DNA of 30,450 bases, from the NCBI GenBank assembly GCA_964519995.1, contig CAZFLY010000033.1, positions 1 through 30,450 on the forward strand, given 5' to 3'. Below, piece by piece: positions 5,764 to 13,958 of the stretch. The position numbers were made by a program, and so were the translations under genes. Every line of letters starts with the position of its first letter. The stretch's first letter is position 1. The DNA is from CAZFLY01 sp964519995 (GTDB lineage Bacteria; Planctomycetota; Phycisphaerae; Sedimentisphaerales; Anaerobacaceae). The notes under the pieces are model-generated. The model ran no database searches. It was not told where the DNA came from and worked only from the letters and a program-made list of their open reading frames with translations.

Positions 5764-8028
5764 ATGAGTGCGAAACGGCTCTACATAGCGGTGCTGCTTT
5801 TAGCGATGGGATGCCAGCAGGTAGGTGTAGGGCAGGATAATCCTGCGTTATCAGATGATATTATCGATAAACCAGCCGCTGAAGTTGAACTTGAAAGACA
5901 GTTAAAAATTTACAAGAGCACCTTGTTTGAAGGTAAAAGCGAGCAAATCCGTGTTGAAGCAGCTACTGAAATCCTTTTCAATGAAAGCCCTGTGGCCAGA
6001 GAAATTCTGCTTGATGCCTTGAAACAGACCGAGAACGGCAACGCGCGAATGGCTGTCTGCAAGGTATTGATTCAAGCAAGGTCGGCGAAAGAATCCATCC
6101 CGAGTAAGGAGGACTTCGTTCAGCCTCTGCTCGATGTTGTTTACAGTGAGGTTAGCATTGAGGCTCAAATGGCCGCTGAGGCAATGTTAATTTACGGATA
6201 TGACGTTGTCGGTGAATCACTTAGCAAGATTGCAGCGGATATCTCAACGCCGATATCAACAAGGCTAAATGCCATATACGCCCTGAGACTCCAGCCGGAT
6301 AAAAGGGCTGTTATCAGACTCATTAGATTGGTTGACGACCCTGATAAGCAGGTATCCGCCGCTGCAGAGCGAGCTCTAATTTGGCTTGGTATACCGGCAG
6401 GCACAGACTCTGAAACCCGCGAACGGATCATCATGGAACTCGAGATCAAAAGCAATGATGAGTTTCTTAGAGATTGGCTTATTCGTCAGCAGGAACAGGT
6501 GCGTAATCTGCGTGCTAAGGTCAACCTATGGCAAGAGCGATACCTGACGGCACTTGGTAAGATATATGATAGTATCGGCGATGATGCCGCCAAAAGTAAG
6601 TTTTTGACAGAACATCTGGGTAGTTCCGAATCATCTGTAAAATTATGGGCCTTGGAGAAAATTCGTCAAGACCGCGTAGGTACCAGACCAAATCCCAAGC
6701 TGCCTACTGAGCTTGGCCCTATCTTGGTGAACCTAATTTCAGACCAACATCCCGAAGTACGACTAAGGACGGCTCGGATTTTATCAATAATGGGAGAATT
6801 GAACTCTGCTGAGCAACTGTTGGCTCAGCTTAAGGTAGAGCAGGATGAACAGGTTAAAATGGAGTTATTCGCCGCACTTGGCTGGGCCTGCTACTTTGCG
6901 TTTTTGCCCAATTCGCCGGTTAAAATCTCTGAGCAAGCGAGAAATGAGACCTTGAATTGGGCAACTGAATACCTTGCCGACCAAGACTCCAGCAAAGCGC
7001 AAAAAGGCGCCGAGGTTATGAAAAGACTGCTTGAGCAGAATGGATTAGAATCAACCGAAGTTGACAGATATCTTGACTTGCTCTTAGCAAGATATAGCCA
7101 GGCCAAAAGTCCTTCTGATGGGGCTCTTCGTGGAGAACTGCTTAGTGCAATGGCTGGATTATGCGCACCAGGTAGCGCATGCAGAGCCAAGGCAGCGAAG
7201 CTTTTTGGACCTTTGTTTGAAAATGCTTTGAGTGCGGATGTAAACCGGGTTCGTGAGGCTGCGGTGGTTGGGCTTGTTTACATTGACAAAGCAGCCGCGC
7301 TGAAAAGATTGAGGATAGAGTCAATTAATGACCACTCCATCATGGTCAGAAAAAAGCTGATTGAGCTGGCCGGCGAAGTCGGAGGCAGGGAGGACCTGGA
7401 TTGGCTAATGGAGAAAATTGGCTTAAACTCAGAAGGTGAACCGGCGTGGCAAGCGATGCTGAGGATATTCAAGCGTTCCGAGATCGATGCACTAAAAGAA
7501 TGGATGGCCAGATTCGACTCAGAATCTGCCCAAAACCGGCTATCCAACGATCAGCTAATCTCTTTTCTTGAGATAGTAAGGCAAAAGGCGGTCAACGAGA
7601 ATATCAAGGATATGCTCGGAAGTATCAGAGCCAGATTAGCTCGTCTTTACGCTGAAAGAGGCGAATTTGAGCAGGCAATGGAGTATTTACAATCGGTATG
7701 TGAAGATGCCCAGACAAGGGATGAGAAAGAGGCGGCTTTATCAGACTTGCTAATCCTGTATCTTCAGTTGGCTAAGATTCAGGAAGCAGCTACGATTGTG
7801 AAGAAGTGCTTGTTGGACAGGGACTTAGGTTCTGATAGTATGATTGTACGCTCGATTGATGAGTATCTTGGCAAGCTAAGTGCACCTGCTGATGGAAATG
7901 TCTTGTTAGCGGCATTAAAAAAAATCAACGTCGGTGGGCTGGAGACGAGACCGATGTGGAAAGAACAACTGAATCGTTGGACTGAGCATCTTGCTGAAAG
8001 TCAGGATACGGACAGTCCCGGGACATGA
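5764..8028 (+). CDS. HEAT/TPR-repeat lipoprotein of unknown function
   Basis: A 754-residue protein with a lipoprotein signal: MSAKRLYIAVLLLAMGC, with Cys17 as the probable lipidated residue (the lipobox LAMGC is slightly atypical). After a short acidic linker, most of the chain is pairs of amphipathic helices with the spacing of HEAT repeats, for example VRLRTARILSIMGELNSAEQ and VREAAVVGLVYIDKAAALKR. Near the C-terminus, ARLYAERGEFEQAMEYLQSV and the following helices look TPR-like. No catalytic motif is seen. The fold suggests a protein-binding scaffold anchored to a membrane; its partner is unknown. The start at 5764 is chosen because AGGA lies 8 bases before it, it gives a clean signal peptide, and it lies just after a good promoter. 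It is monocistronic, with a stem-loop and T-rich tract after its stop. Long helical-repeat lipoproteins are common in Planctomycetota. Confidence 0.75.
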   Translation: MSAKRLYIAVLLLAMGCQQVGVGQDNPALSDDIIDKPAAEVELERQLKIYKSTLFEGKSEQIRVEAATEILFNESPVAREILLDALKQTENGNARMAVCKVLIQARSAKESIPSKEDFVQPLLDVVYSEVSIEAQMAAEAMLIYGYDVVGESLSKIAADISTPISTRLNAIYALRLQPDKRAVIRLIRLVDDPDKQVSAAAERALIWLGIPAGTDSETRERIIMELEIKSNDEFLRDWLIRQQEQVRNLRAKVNLWQERYLTALGKIYDSIGDDAAKSKFLTEHLGSSESSVKLWALEKIRQDRVGTRPNPKLPTELGPILVNLISDQHPEVRLRTARILSIMGELNSAEQLLAQLKVEQDEQVKMELFAALGWACYFAFLPNSPVKISEQARNETLNWATEYLADQDSSKAQKGAEVMKRLLEQNGLESTEVDRYLDLLLARYSQAKSPSDGALRGELLSAMAGLCAPGSACRAKAAKLFGPLFENALSADVNRVREAAVVGLVYIDKAAALKRLRIESINDHSIMVRKKLIELAGEVGGREDLDWLMEKIGLNSEGEPAWQAMLRIFKRSEIDALKEWMARFDSESAQNRLSNDQLISFLEIVRQKAVNENIKDMLGSIRARLARLYAERGEFEQAMEYLQSVCEDAQTRDEKEAALSDLLILYLQLAKIQEAATIVKKCLLDRDLGSDSMIVRSIDEYLGKLSAPADGNVLLAALKKINVGGLETRPMWKEQLNRWTEHLAESQDTDSPGT

Positions 8029-8063
8029 AGAAGGAAATTAGGGCGCATATAGAGTTTTGTTAG

Positions 8064-8114
8064 ATTTCCTGCCAAATAGAGTTTTACCAGGAAATGTCAT
8101 GGGGGGTTTTTTTT
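8064..8114 (+). terminator. Stem-loop plus T-rich tract after the lipoprotein gene
   Basis: ATTTCCTG (8064-8071) pairs with CAGGAAAT (8088-8095) across a 16-base loop. Eleven bases later comes GGGGGG followed by eight T residues (8107-8114) and further T-rich sequence to about 8146. The gap between stem and T-run is unusual for an intrinsic terminator, but this is the only candidate separating the lipoprotein gene from the tRNA-Thr/tuf operon. Confidence 0.4.
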
Positions 8115-8317
8115 AATTTTTTGCATTTTTTTCACTTTTTTGTATTTGTACTCGGAGGCCTGTTGCTGTAACTTACTATGTTTATACTGAAAATACCAAT
8201 GAAATGATTGTTGTTCTGGTAACTGGATAAATTTATCTGTGTAAGCATAGAGGGCGAAATTTGCTTTTACGCACCGTGTTTTCATCTTCAAGTCAGTGGT
8301 GCATAGTATTTGATATT

Positions 8318-8390
<73 letters not shown>

Positions 8391-8594
8391 GAATGAAAGC
8401 GAATCAAGCCAGGATGGCTTGTCCCGCACCTAAGGGTAGCTTGGGTATAAACGATTTTAGGGTGGGATGCTGGCAATCCTGGGGGCGAGTTAATTATAGA
8501 GAAGGTAAGATTTGGGAATGGTTTTACAGGAATAAGATATTCATTATTAGTATGGTGTAAGTACTAACCTGGCACATTGGAGGTTCAAATTAAG
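8391..8594 (+). promoter_or_regulatory. tRNA-Thr to tuf spacer with alternative pairings
   Basis: CAAGCCA (8405-8411) pairs with TGGCTTG (8415-8421), a 7-bp hairpin with a 3-base loop. CCAGGAT (8410-8416) can instead pair with ATCCTGG (8476-8482), and the two foldings exclude each other. A weak promoter match, TTTACA (8523-8528) 16 bases before TATTAG (8545-8550), could give tuf extra transcription independent of the tRNA. GGAGG at 8579-8583 is the tuf ribosome-binding site. Confidence 0.35.
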
Positions 8595-9821
<1,227 letters not shown>

Positions 9822-9943
9822 TAGTGTCCCAGGAAACTGTTGGACTCAACGAGCCTCACTATGGTTCATGCTGACAGTGGAAGTGTACCTGTGATGGCAT
9901 TTTTCTCAGGTTGGCAGGACTATTTTGTGGGGATTAACCTTGT

Positions 9944-10117
9944 ATGGCTAAGAAAAAAAAGAGCAAGCGGGAATATGTTTGGCTCGAGTGCAGACAGTGT
10001 AGCCAAATGAACTATCGCACAAGCGTCAGTTTAGCAGAGGGTACGCCGAAATTAGAGCTCAAGAAGTTCTGCAAGACCGAGCGTCAGCGCACTGTTCATA
10101 AATTACGGCGTAAGTAG
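9944..10117 (+). CDS. rpmG: 50S ribosomal protein L33
   Basis: A 57-residue basic protein starting MAKKKKSKREYVWLECRQCS and ending RTVHKLRRK. The CxxC (CRQC, about 16-19) and the later LELKKFCKTERQ match the L33 zinc-ribbon pattern, with three cysteines visible, as in some other zinc-binding L33 proteins. L33 lies near the E-site tRNA on the large subunit. The order tuf-rpmG-tRNA-Trp-secE-nusG is a classic bacterial arrangement and strongly supports the call despite the small size. Confidence 0.93.
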   Translation: MAKKKKSKREYVWLECRQCSQMNYRTSVSLAEGTPKLELKKFCKTERQRTVHKLRRK

Positions 10118-10169
10118 GACCAATTGCCCCTCCCCCGTGCGGCGTAATGGACGAGGCGAACTAATGAAC

Positions 10170-10243
10170 AGGCCAGTAGCTCAATTCGGCAGAGCATCGG
10201 TCTCCAAAACCGAAGGTTGGGGGTTCGATTCCCTCCTGGCCTG
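10170..10243 (+). tRNA. tRNA-Trp (anticodon CCA)
   Basis: Acceptor AGGCCAG (10170-10176) pairs with CTGGCCT (10236-10242), with discriminator G at 10243. The D stem is GCTC/GAGC. The anticodon stem is TCGGT/ACCGA with loop CTCCAAA, anticodon CCA at 10204-10206. The T arm contains GGTTCGATTCC. The CCA tail is not encoded. It sits between rpmG and secE, as in many bacteria. Confidence 0.97.
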
Positions 10244-10301
10244 CTCTTAATAAGAAATAACTGTCTATAGTCTTTATAGGTAGGCTGAGGATTGGTTTAA
10301 C

Positions 10302-10685
10302 TTGATTTTCGGAATTTACAAGCAAGGACAGGGCAAGTATACGAGGCTCTGCAGTAGTTTCGTCACGGCAATAATCGCCGGATTGGGTTGTTTCCGCCTT
10401 TACAGTAGTTTGCAGGCCAATGATCTGGGATTATGGATTGAGACGATGGTTCCTGCTGGTTTGTTTGTTACCTTAGCTATTTTGATCTATTGGTTGTCTA
10501 ACGTACCTTCGGTAGCCAATTTTATGATTGCTGCTGAGGGTGAGATGAAAAAGGTAAACTGGTCGAGTAGAAAAGAAATAGCGGTCTCTACGTTCATAGT
10601 TATTGTGGTTGTGATTATTATGGCTGCGTTACTTGGAGCTACGGACATTGCTTTTCGATTATTCTTTAACCAACTGTTACGCTGA
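10302..10685 (+). CDS. secE: Preprotein translocase subunit SecE
   Basis: Clamp subunit of the SecYEG protein-export channel in the cytoplasmic membrane. The 127-residue protein has the hallmark amphipathic segment EMKKVNWSSRKE (about 81-92), followed by the conserved transmembrane helix TFIVIVVVIIMAALLGATDI. Two further hydrophobic segments precede it (about 21-38 and 50-68), giving a three-helix SecE like that of E. coli rather than the minimal one-helix form. The start is a TTG with GAGG 11 bases upstream. No in-frame ATG exists early enough to keep the first helix, so the rare start is accepted. It lies between tRNA-Trp and nusG. Confidence 0.93.
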   Translation: MIFGIYKQGQGKYTRLCSSFVTAIIAGLGCFRLYSSLQANDLGLWIETMVPAGLFVTLAILIYWLSNVPSVANFMIAAEGEMKKVNWSSRKEIAVSTFIVIVVVIIMAALLGATDIAFRLFFNQLLR

Positions 10686-10794
10686 GTTGGATGTGAGCGT
10701 ATTGGCGAGGCCAGGCCAACAGTAATTTATACAGATTGTTATCTATGTTGTGGCATTGGTAATCACACGGGAGTTTTGGACCGTAAGCAGCATT

Positions 10795-11337
10795 ATGTAT
10801 TGGTACGTATTAAGAGTTGCGGCAAACAAAGAAATGCAGGTCAGAGATGCCCTTGCACAAAAGGTTGAACAGGAGGATTTAACTAATATTATCGGCAGAA
10901 TAGAGGTTCCCACTGAGCAGATTAAACGCATCCGTGGGGGCAAGCAGACCGTCCATAAGCGGAAATTGTATCCAGGCTATATTTTTATGGAGATGGAGCC
11001 GACCGATGATAGACGGGTTCCGGAAAAGGCTTGGTTTATGATCAAGGCAACCGCCGGGGTGGGTGATTTTATCGGCACAGAAGGAATCCCCACTCCTATG
11101 CGAGATACCGATGTGGCCAAGATGCTTTTGGAGGCGGAAAAACCTGAGGAAGCACCGAGTATCAAAGTCGAGTTCAAGAAAGGTGACCAGATCAAGATCC
11201 GCGAAGGTGCGTTTGAAAATTTTGAGGGCACGGTTGACTCAATCGACTCTGAGCGAGGCATTGTTAAAGTCATCGTCACGATATTCGGCCGAAGCACACC
11301 GTTGGATATAGAATATTGGCAGATTGAAAAAATATAG
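10795..11337 (+). CDS. nusG: Transcription elongation/antitermination factor NusG
   Basis: Binds RNA polymerase and couples it to Rho or the ribosome. With the ATG at 10795 the protein has 180 residues and begins MYWYVLRVAANKE, the standard NusG N-terminus (NGN domain). LYPGYIFMEME is the central beta strand region, and FKKGDQIKIREGAFENFEGT (about 126-145) is the KOW motif. A GTG at 10750 would add 15 residues with no family match and no Shine-Dalgarno sequence, so the shorter form is preferred, although its own ribosome-binding site is also weak. It follows secE by about 110 bp and precedes rplK. Confidence 0.94.
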   Translation: MYWYVLRVAANKEMQVRDALAQKVEQEDLTNIIGRIEVPTEQIKRIRGGKQTVHKRKLYPGYIFMEMEPTDDRRVPEKAWFMIKATAGVGDFIGTEGIPTPMRDTDVAKMLLEAEKPEEAPSIKVEFKKGDQIKIREGAFENFEGTVDSIDSERGIVKVIVTIFGRSTPLDIEYWQIEKI

Positions 11338-11366
11338 TTCTGTCAGTTGTTTGCAGTGCCGCGGAT

Positions 11367-11389
11367 ATGTGCGTAGGACAGTCGCACAT
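11367..11389 (+). promoter_or_regulatory. Hairpin just upstream of the rplK ribosome-binding site
   Basis: ATGTGCG (11367-11373) pairs perfectly with CGCACAT (11383-11389) around the loop TAGGACAGT. The rplK Shine-Dalgarno AAAGGA starts two bases after the stem. In E. coli, L1 represses rplKA translation from a structure near rplK. Whether this hairpin is that control site is inference. Confidence 0.45.
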
Positions 11390-11402
11390 TAAAGGATAAA
11401 AA

Positions 11403-11834
11403 ATGGCGAAAGAAGTTGCAGTAAAGATCAAGTTGCAGGCATCTGGTGGACAGGCAACACCGGCACCGCCGATAGGACCGGCTCTGGGTCAGCATGGCGT
11501 CAATATCGGTCAGTTCGTCTCGCAGTTTAACGAGCGAACGAAAAACCTTAATGGTACGATAGTACCGGTTGTGATTACTGTCTTTAGCGACAAGAGTTTC
11601 ACTTTCGAAGTCAAGAGCCCTCCTGCAGCGGTCTTGTTGAAACAGGTAGCTCAAATCGCAAAGGGTAGTGGTAATCCAAACAAGGAGAAAGTTGGAAGAA
11701 TCACCACCGCACAACTGCAACAAATTACCGAGACAAAGTACAAAGACCTGAATGCTTATGATAAAATCCAGGCCGAAAAGATTATCAGAGGTACTGCCCG
11801 TAGTATGGGCATCGAAATAATTGACAACGAATAG
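11403..11834 (+). CDS. rplK: 50S ribosomal protein L11
   Basis: A 143-residue protein of standard length that binds the GTPase-associated centre of 23S rRNA. The N-terminal domain has KLQASGGQATPAPPIGPALG, including the proline-rich loop targeted by thiostrepton-class drugs, and GVNIGQFVSQFNERT. The C-terminal RNA-binding domain includes KTPP-like KSPPAAVLLK and ends GTARSMGIEI. AAAGGA precedes the ATG. It is the first gene of the rif-type cluster rplK-rplA-rplJ-rplL-rpoB-rpoC. Confidence 0.97.
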   Translation: MAKEVAVKIKLQASGGQATPAPPIGPALGQHGVNIGQFVSQFNERTKNLNGTIVPVVITVFSDKSFTFEVKSPPAAVLLKQVAQIAKGSGNPNKEKVGRITTAQLQQITETKYKDLNAYDKIQAEKIIRGTARSMGIEIIDNE

Positions 11835-11877
11835 AATTGTGTAAGCAACAATCTTTACAAATTATGAGATACTATCT

Positions 11878-12555
11878 ATGAGGTTCAAAAGCAATAGGTA
11901 CAAGAGGGCAGCTCAGCAATTCAGCAGAGAGCCTGTTAGCTTGATTGAGGCGGTCGAAAAGGTCAAATCTTTCGAGTCTACGAAGTTTGATCAGAGCATA
12001 GAATGCGTAATGCACTTGGGCATTGATCCCAAGCAGGCTGACCAAACGATTCGCGGTTCGATTTCTCTACCTCACGGCATAGGCAAGCAGAAAAAGGTTA
12101 TTGCTTTTTGTGAGAATTCAGATATTGAAGCGGCCAAAAAAGCCGGTGCCGTCGAGGCTGGATGTGACGAGCTGATCAAGAAAATCTCGGACGGCTGGAT
12201 GGATTTCGATGTCTCTGTAGCATCGACGAAGGTTATGAGTAAGGTAGGCAAGCTTGGAAGAGTCCTCGGACCACAGGGAAAGATGCCATCGCCTAAGAAT
12301 GGTACGGTCACGGACGATGTCCCCACAGCGGTAGCCGAATTCGTGGCAGGCAAAATCGAATTCAGGAACGATGCCGGTGGTAACGTTCATGTTGTTGTTG
12401 GTAAGCAGAGTTTCGAAAACCAGAAGCTAATCGGTAACATAGAGGCATTCATTACACATATAAAGAAAATCAAACCGGCAACGGCAAAAGGAACGTACAT
12501 TAAGAAGGTTTCGATTTCCGCAACAATGAGTCCCAATGTTGTTGTGGGTGTTTGA
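11878..12555 (+). CDS. rplA: 50S ribosomal protein L1
   Basis: A 225-residue L1-stalk protein that also represses its own operon in many bacteria. Signature segments are SIECVMHLGIDPKQADQTIR, GSISLPHGIGK, VSKVGKLGRVLGPQGKMPSP-like sequence around residues 122-141, and GKIEFRNDAGGNVHVVVGK near 164-182. It ends in the usual SATMSPNVVV. It begins 43 bp after rplK and is probably translated from the same message. The Shine-Dalgarno sequence is weak. Confidence 0.97.
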   Translation: MRFKSNRYKRAAQQFSREPVSLIEAVEKVKSFESTKFDQSIECVMHLGIDPKQADQTIRGSISLPHGIGKQKKVIAFCENSDIEAAKKAGAVEAGCDELIKKISDGWMDFDVSVASTKVMSKVGKLGRVLGPQGKMPSPKNGTVTDDVPTAVAEFVAGKIEFRNDAGGNVHVVVGKQSFENQKLIGNIEAFITHIKKIKPATAKGTYIKKVSISATMSPNVVVGV

Positions 12556-12564
12556 AATCAGCCG

Positions 12565-12658
12565 GTTCTTCTTCCGTACGGATGAAGAACTGTGAAAGAT
12601 TATTGAAAGCGTTTGGAGCGACGAAGACCGCTATCCACTGAATACTGCAGGTGACGCT
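12565..12658 (+). promoter_or_regulatory. Candidate L10 leader in front of rplJ
   Basis: There are two parts. A hairpin at 12565-12590 has a 7-bp stem GTTCTTC/GAAGAAC, a T-T mismatch, TCC/GGA and a GTAC loop. A second domain is closed by AGCGT (12608-12612) with ACGCT (12654-12658), directly at the start codon. It contains CGAAGACCGC (12622-12631) and ACTGCAGGTG (12644-12653), resembling the GAAGAC and GCAGGUG motifs I recall from L10 leaders. The GCAGGTG would also be the rplJ ribosome-binding site, so L10 or L10(L12)4 binding could block translation. Confidence 0.5.
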
Positions 12659-13192
12659 ATGAGCAAATACGTAAAAGGGCTGCTACGGGTCGAACTTGAA
12701 AAAAAGATTGTCGATGAGGAAATTAGAGATTTCTTGGTCGTTAGTGCCAAGGGTATCAATGGCGTCGACAACAACGTCATGCGTGGCCAGCTTAAAGAAA
12801 AAGGCATCAGATTGTCTATTGTCAAGAATTCACTATTTAAAAAGGCGTTGTGCAGTCAGCAGATGGAACCAGCAATGGTGCTGTTTAGCGGTCCGTGTGC
12901 TATCGTTTACGGTGGTGACAGCCTTGTCGATACTGTAAAAGAGCTATCTGAGTGGACCAAGAAGCTGCCGGTCATAGAAGTCAAAGGTGCCTTTCTCGAT
13001 GGCTCAGTTTTGGATGCTAGTTCAGCCAAACAGCTTTCGAAATTGCCTACTCGCGGCGAACTGCGAAGCAAAATTGCAGCAACGGTGCAGTCACCAGCGT
13101 CGGCTTTGGTTGGAACCTTCGGTTCACCTGCGCAGATTGTGGCTGGTTGTATAAAGATTATCATTGAACAGGGAGAAAAACAGGCAGCTTAG
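12659..13192 (+). CDS. rplJ: 50S ribosomal protein L10
   Basis: A 177-residue base of the L7/L12 stalk. The N-terminal RNA-binding domain includes GVDNNVMRGQLKEKGIRLSI and VKNSLFKKAL, with the family's R/K-rich pattern. The C-terminal helix, which docks the L7/L12 dimers, lies in about residues 135-175. The length is typical. AGGTG five bases before the ATG serves as ribosome-binding site inside a probable leader structure, suggesting classic feedback control by L10. It is followed by rplL after a 138-bp structured gap. Confidence 0.95.
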   Translation: MSKYVKGLLRVELEKKIVDEEIRDFLVVSAKGINGVDNNVMRGQLKEKGIRLSIVKNSLFKKALCSQQMEPAMVLFSGPCAIVYGGDSLVDTVKELSEWTKKLPVIEVKGAFLDGSVLDASSAKQLSKLPTRGELRSKIAATVQSPASALVGTFGSPAQIVAGCIKIIIEQGEKQAA

Positions 13193-13240
13193 GGCTGTAT
13201 AAGTTTAGCTGCCAGAATCAGTTTTGAGAAAATTGCAGAC

Positions 13241-13306
13241 TGCTTGTGTGGTTGTCCCCATGAGGTGGGTTAAACGAGACGGCGGAGTTTCGGCTACCAC
13301 CAAGCA
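13241..13306 (+). promoter_or_regulatory. Three-way-junction RNA element before rplL
   Basis: TGCTTG-T-GTGGT (13241-13252) pairs with ACCACCAAGCA (13296-13306) in 11 base pairs with one bulged T. Inside are two more stems: CCCAT/GTGGG (13257-13261 with 13265-13269, loop GAG) and CGAGAC/GTTTCG (13275-13280 with 13287-13292, loop GGCGGA, one G-T pair). The structure ends ten bases before the rplL Shine-Dalgarno GGAG (13317-13320). It could set the higher translation or a processing point for rplL. No known family is recognised. Confidence 0.55.
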
Positions 13307-13330
13307 TTAGTTAATAGGAGTTACATAGAA

Positions 13331-13858
13331 ATGGCAGACGAACAAGCAAATGAAACCAAGCAAGAAAAAGTAATTGAGCAGCCGGCTAAGCAGGCCAAAA
13401 AGGCTGGCGAGGCAACCAAGACAAAGGAGGCTGCAGCAGAATCAAAGAGTGACACAGAGGCCAAGAAGTGGAGTAGCGAAATCAAGAAATTCGGAGACAA
13501 AATAGTCGGCCTGACATTAATGCAGGCGAAAGAGCTTGCTGATTATCTCAAGGCCGAATATGGCATAGAGCCGGCCGCGGGCGGCCCTGTTATGGTAGCA
13601 GGTCCGGCACAGTTAGCTGGTGCTCCGGCCGAGCAGGCCGAAGAGAAAACCAGTTTCAACGTGGTTCTCAAAGAGTTTGGCGATAAGAAGATCCAGGTCA
13701 TAAAGGAAGTAAGAGCTTTGACAGGATTGGGACTGAAAGAGGCGAAGGACCTCGTTGATGGTGTACCCAAGCCGGTCAAAGAAGGAGTAAGCAAGGAAGA
13801 AGCCGAGGCGGCCAAAGGCCAGCTTGAAACAGCAGGGGCAGTCGTGGAGATAACGTAA
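13331..13858 (+). CDS. rplL: 50S ribosomal protein L7/L12 with long N-terminal extension
   Basis: The flexible stalk protein that recruits translation GTPases. The C-terminal globular domain is textbook: KTSFNVVLKEFGDKKIQVIK, VRALTGLGLKEAKDLVDG, then KEGVSKEEAEAAKGQLETAG. The dimerisation helices (about 49-80, around VGLTLMQAKELADYLK) and an Ala/Gly/Pro hinge (about 83-105) are present. The protein has 175 residues against about 120-130 in the family. The surplus is an N-terminal tail of about 45 residues rich in Lys, Glu, Ala and Gln with no hydrophobic core. GGAG ten bases before the ATG supports this start, and no internal Met could restore the usual length. The role of the tail is unknown. 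Confidence 0.95.
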   Translation: MADEQANETKQEKVIEQPAKQAKKAGEATKTKEAAAESKSDTEAKKWSSEIKKFGDKIVGLTLMQAKELADYLKAEYGIEPAAGGPVMVAGPAQLAGAPAEQAEEKTSFNVVLKEFGDKKIQVIKEVRALTGLGLKEAKDLVDGVPKPVKEGVSKEEAEAAKGQLETAGAVVEIT

Positions 13859-13958
13859 GCCGTTGGCTGATTCTATTAATCTAAGAACAAACGGATTCGA
13901 ACGTACTTACGATATGTAGTGTGAATGAATTTTGATGATCTAAGCCTGGGAGTATCAA

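Noticed and set aside
9944..10117. L33 with a broken zinc ribbon (three cysteines)
   Set aside because: Three-cysteine L33 proteins occur in other bacteria, so this alone is not notable.
10750..10794. N-terminal extension of NusG from the GTG start
   Set aside because: No ribosome-binding site and no match to the family; the ATG at 10795 gives the standard N-terminus.
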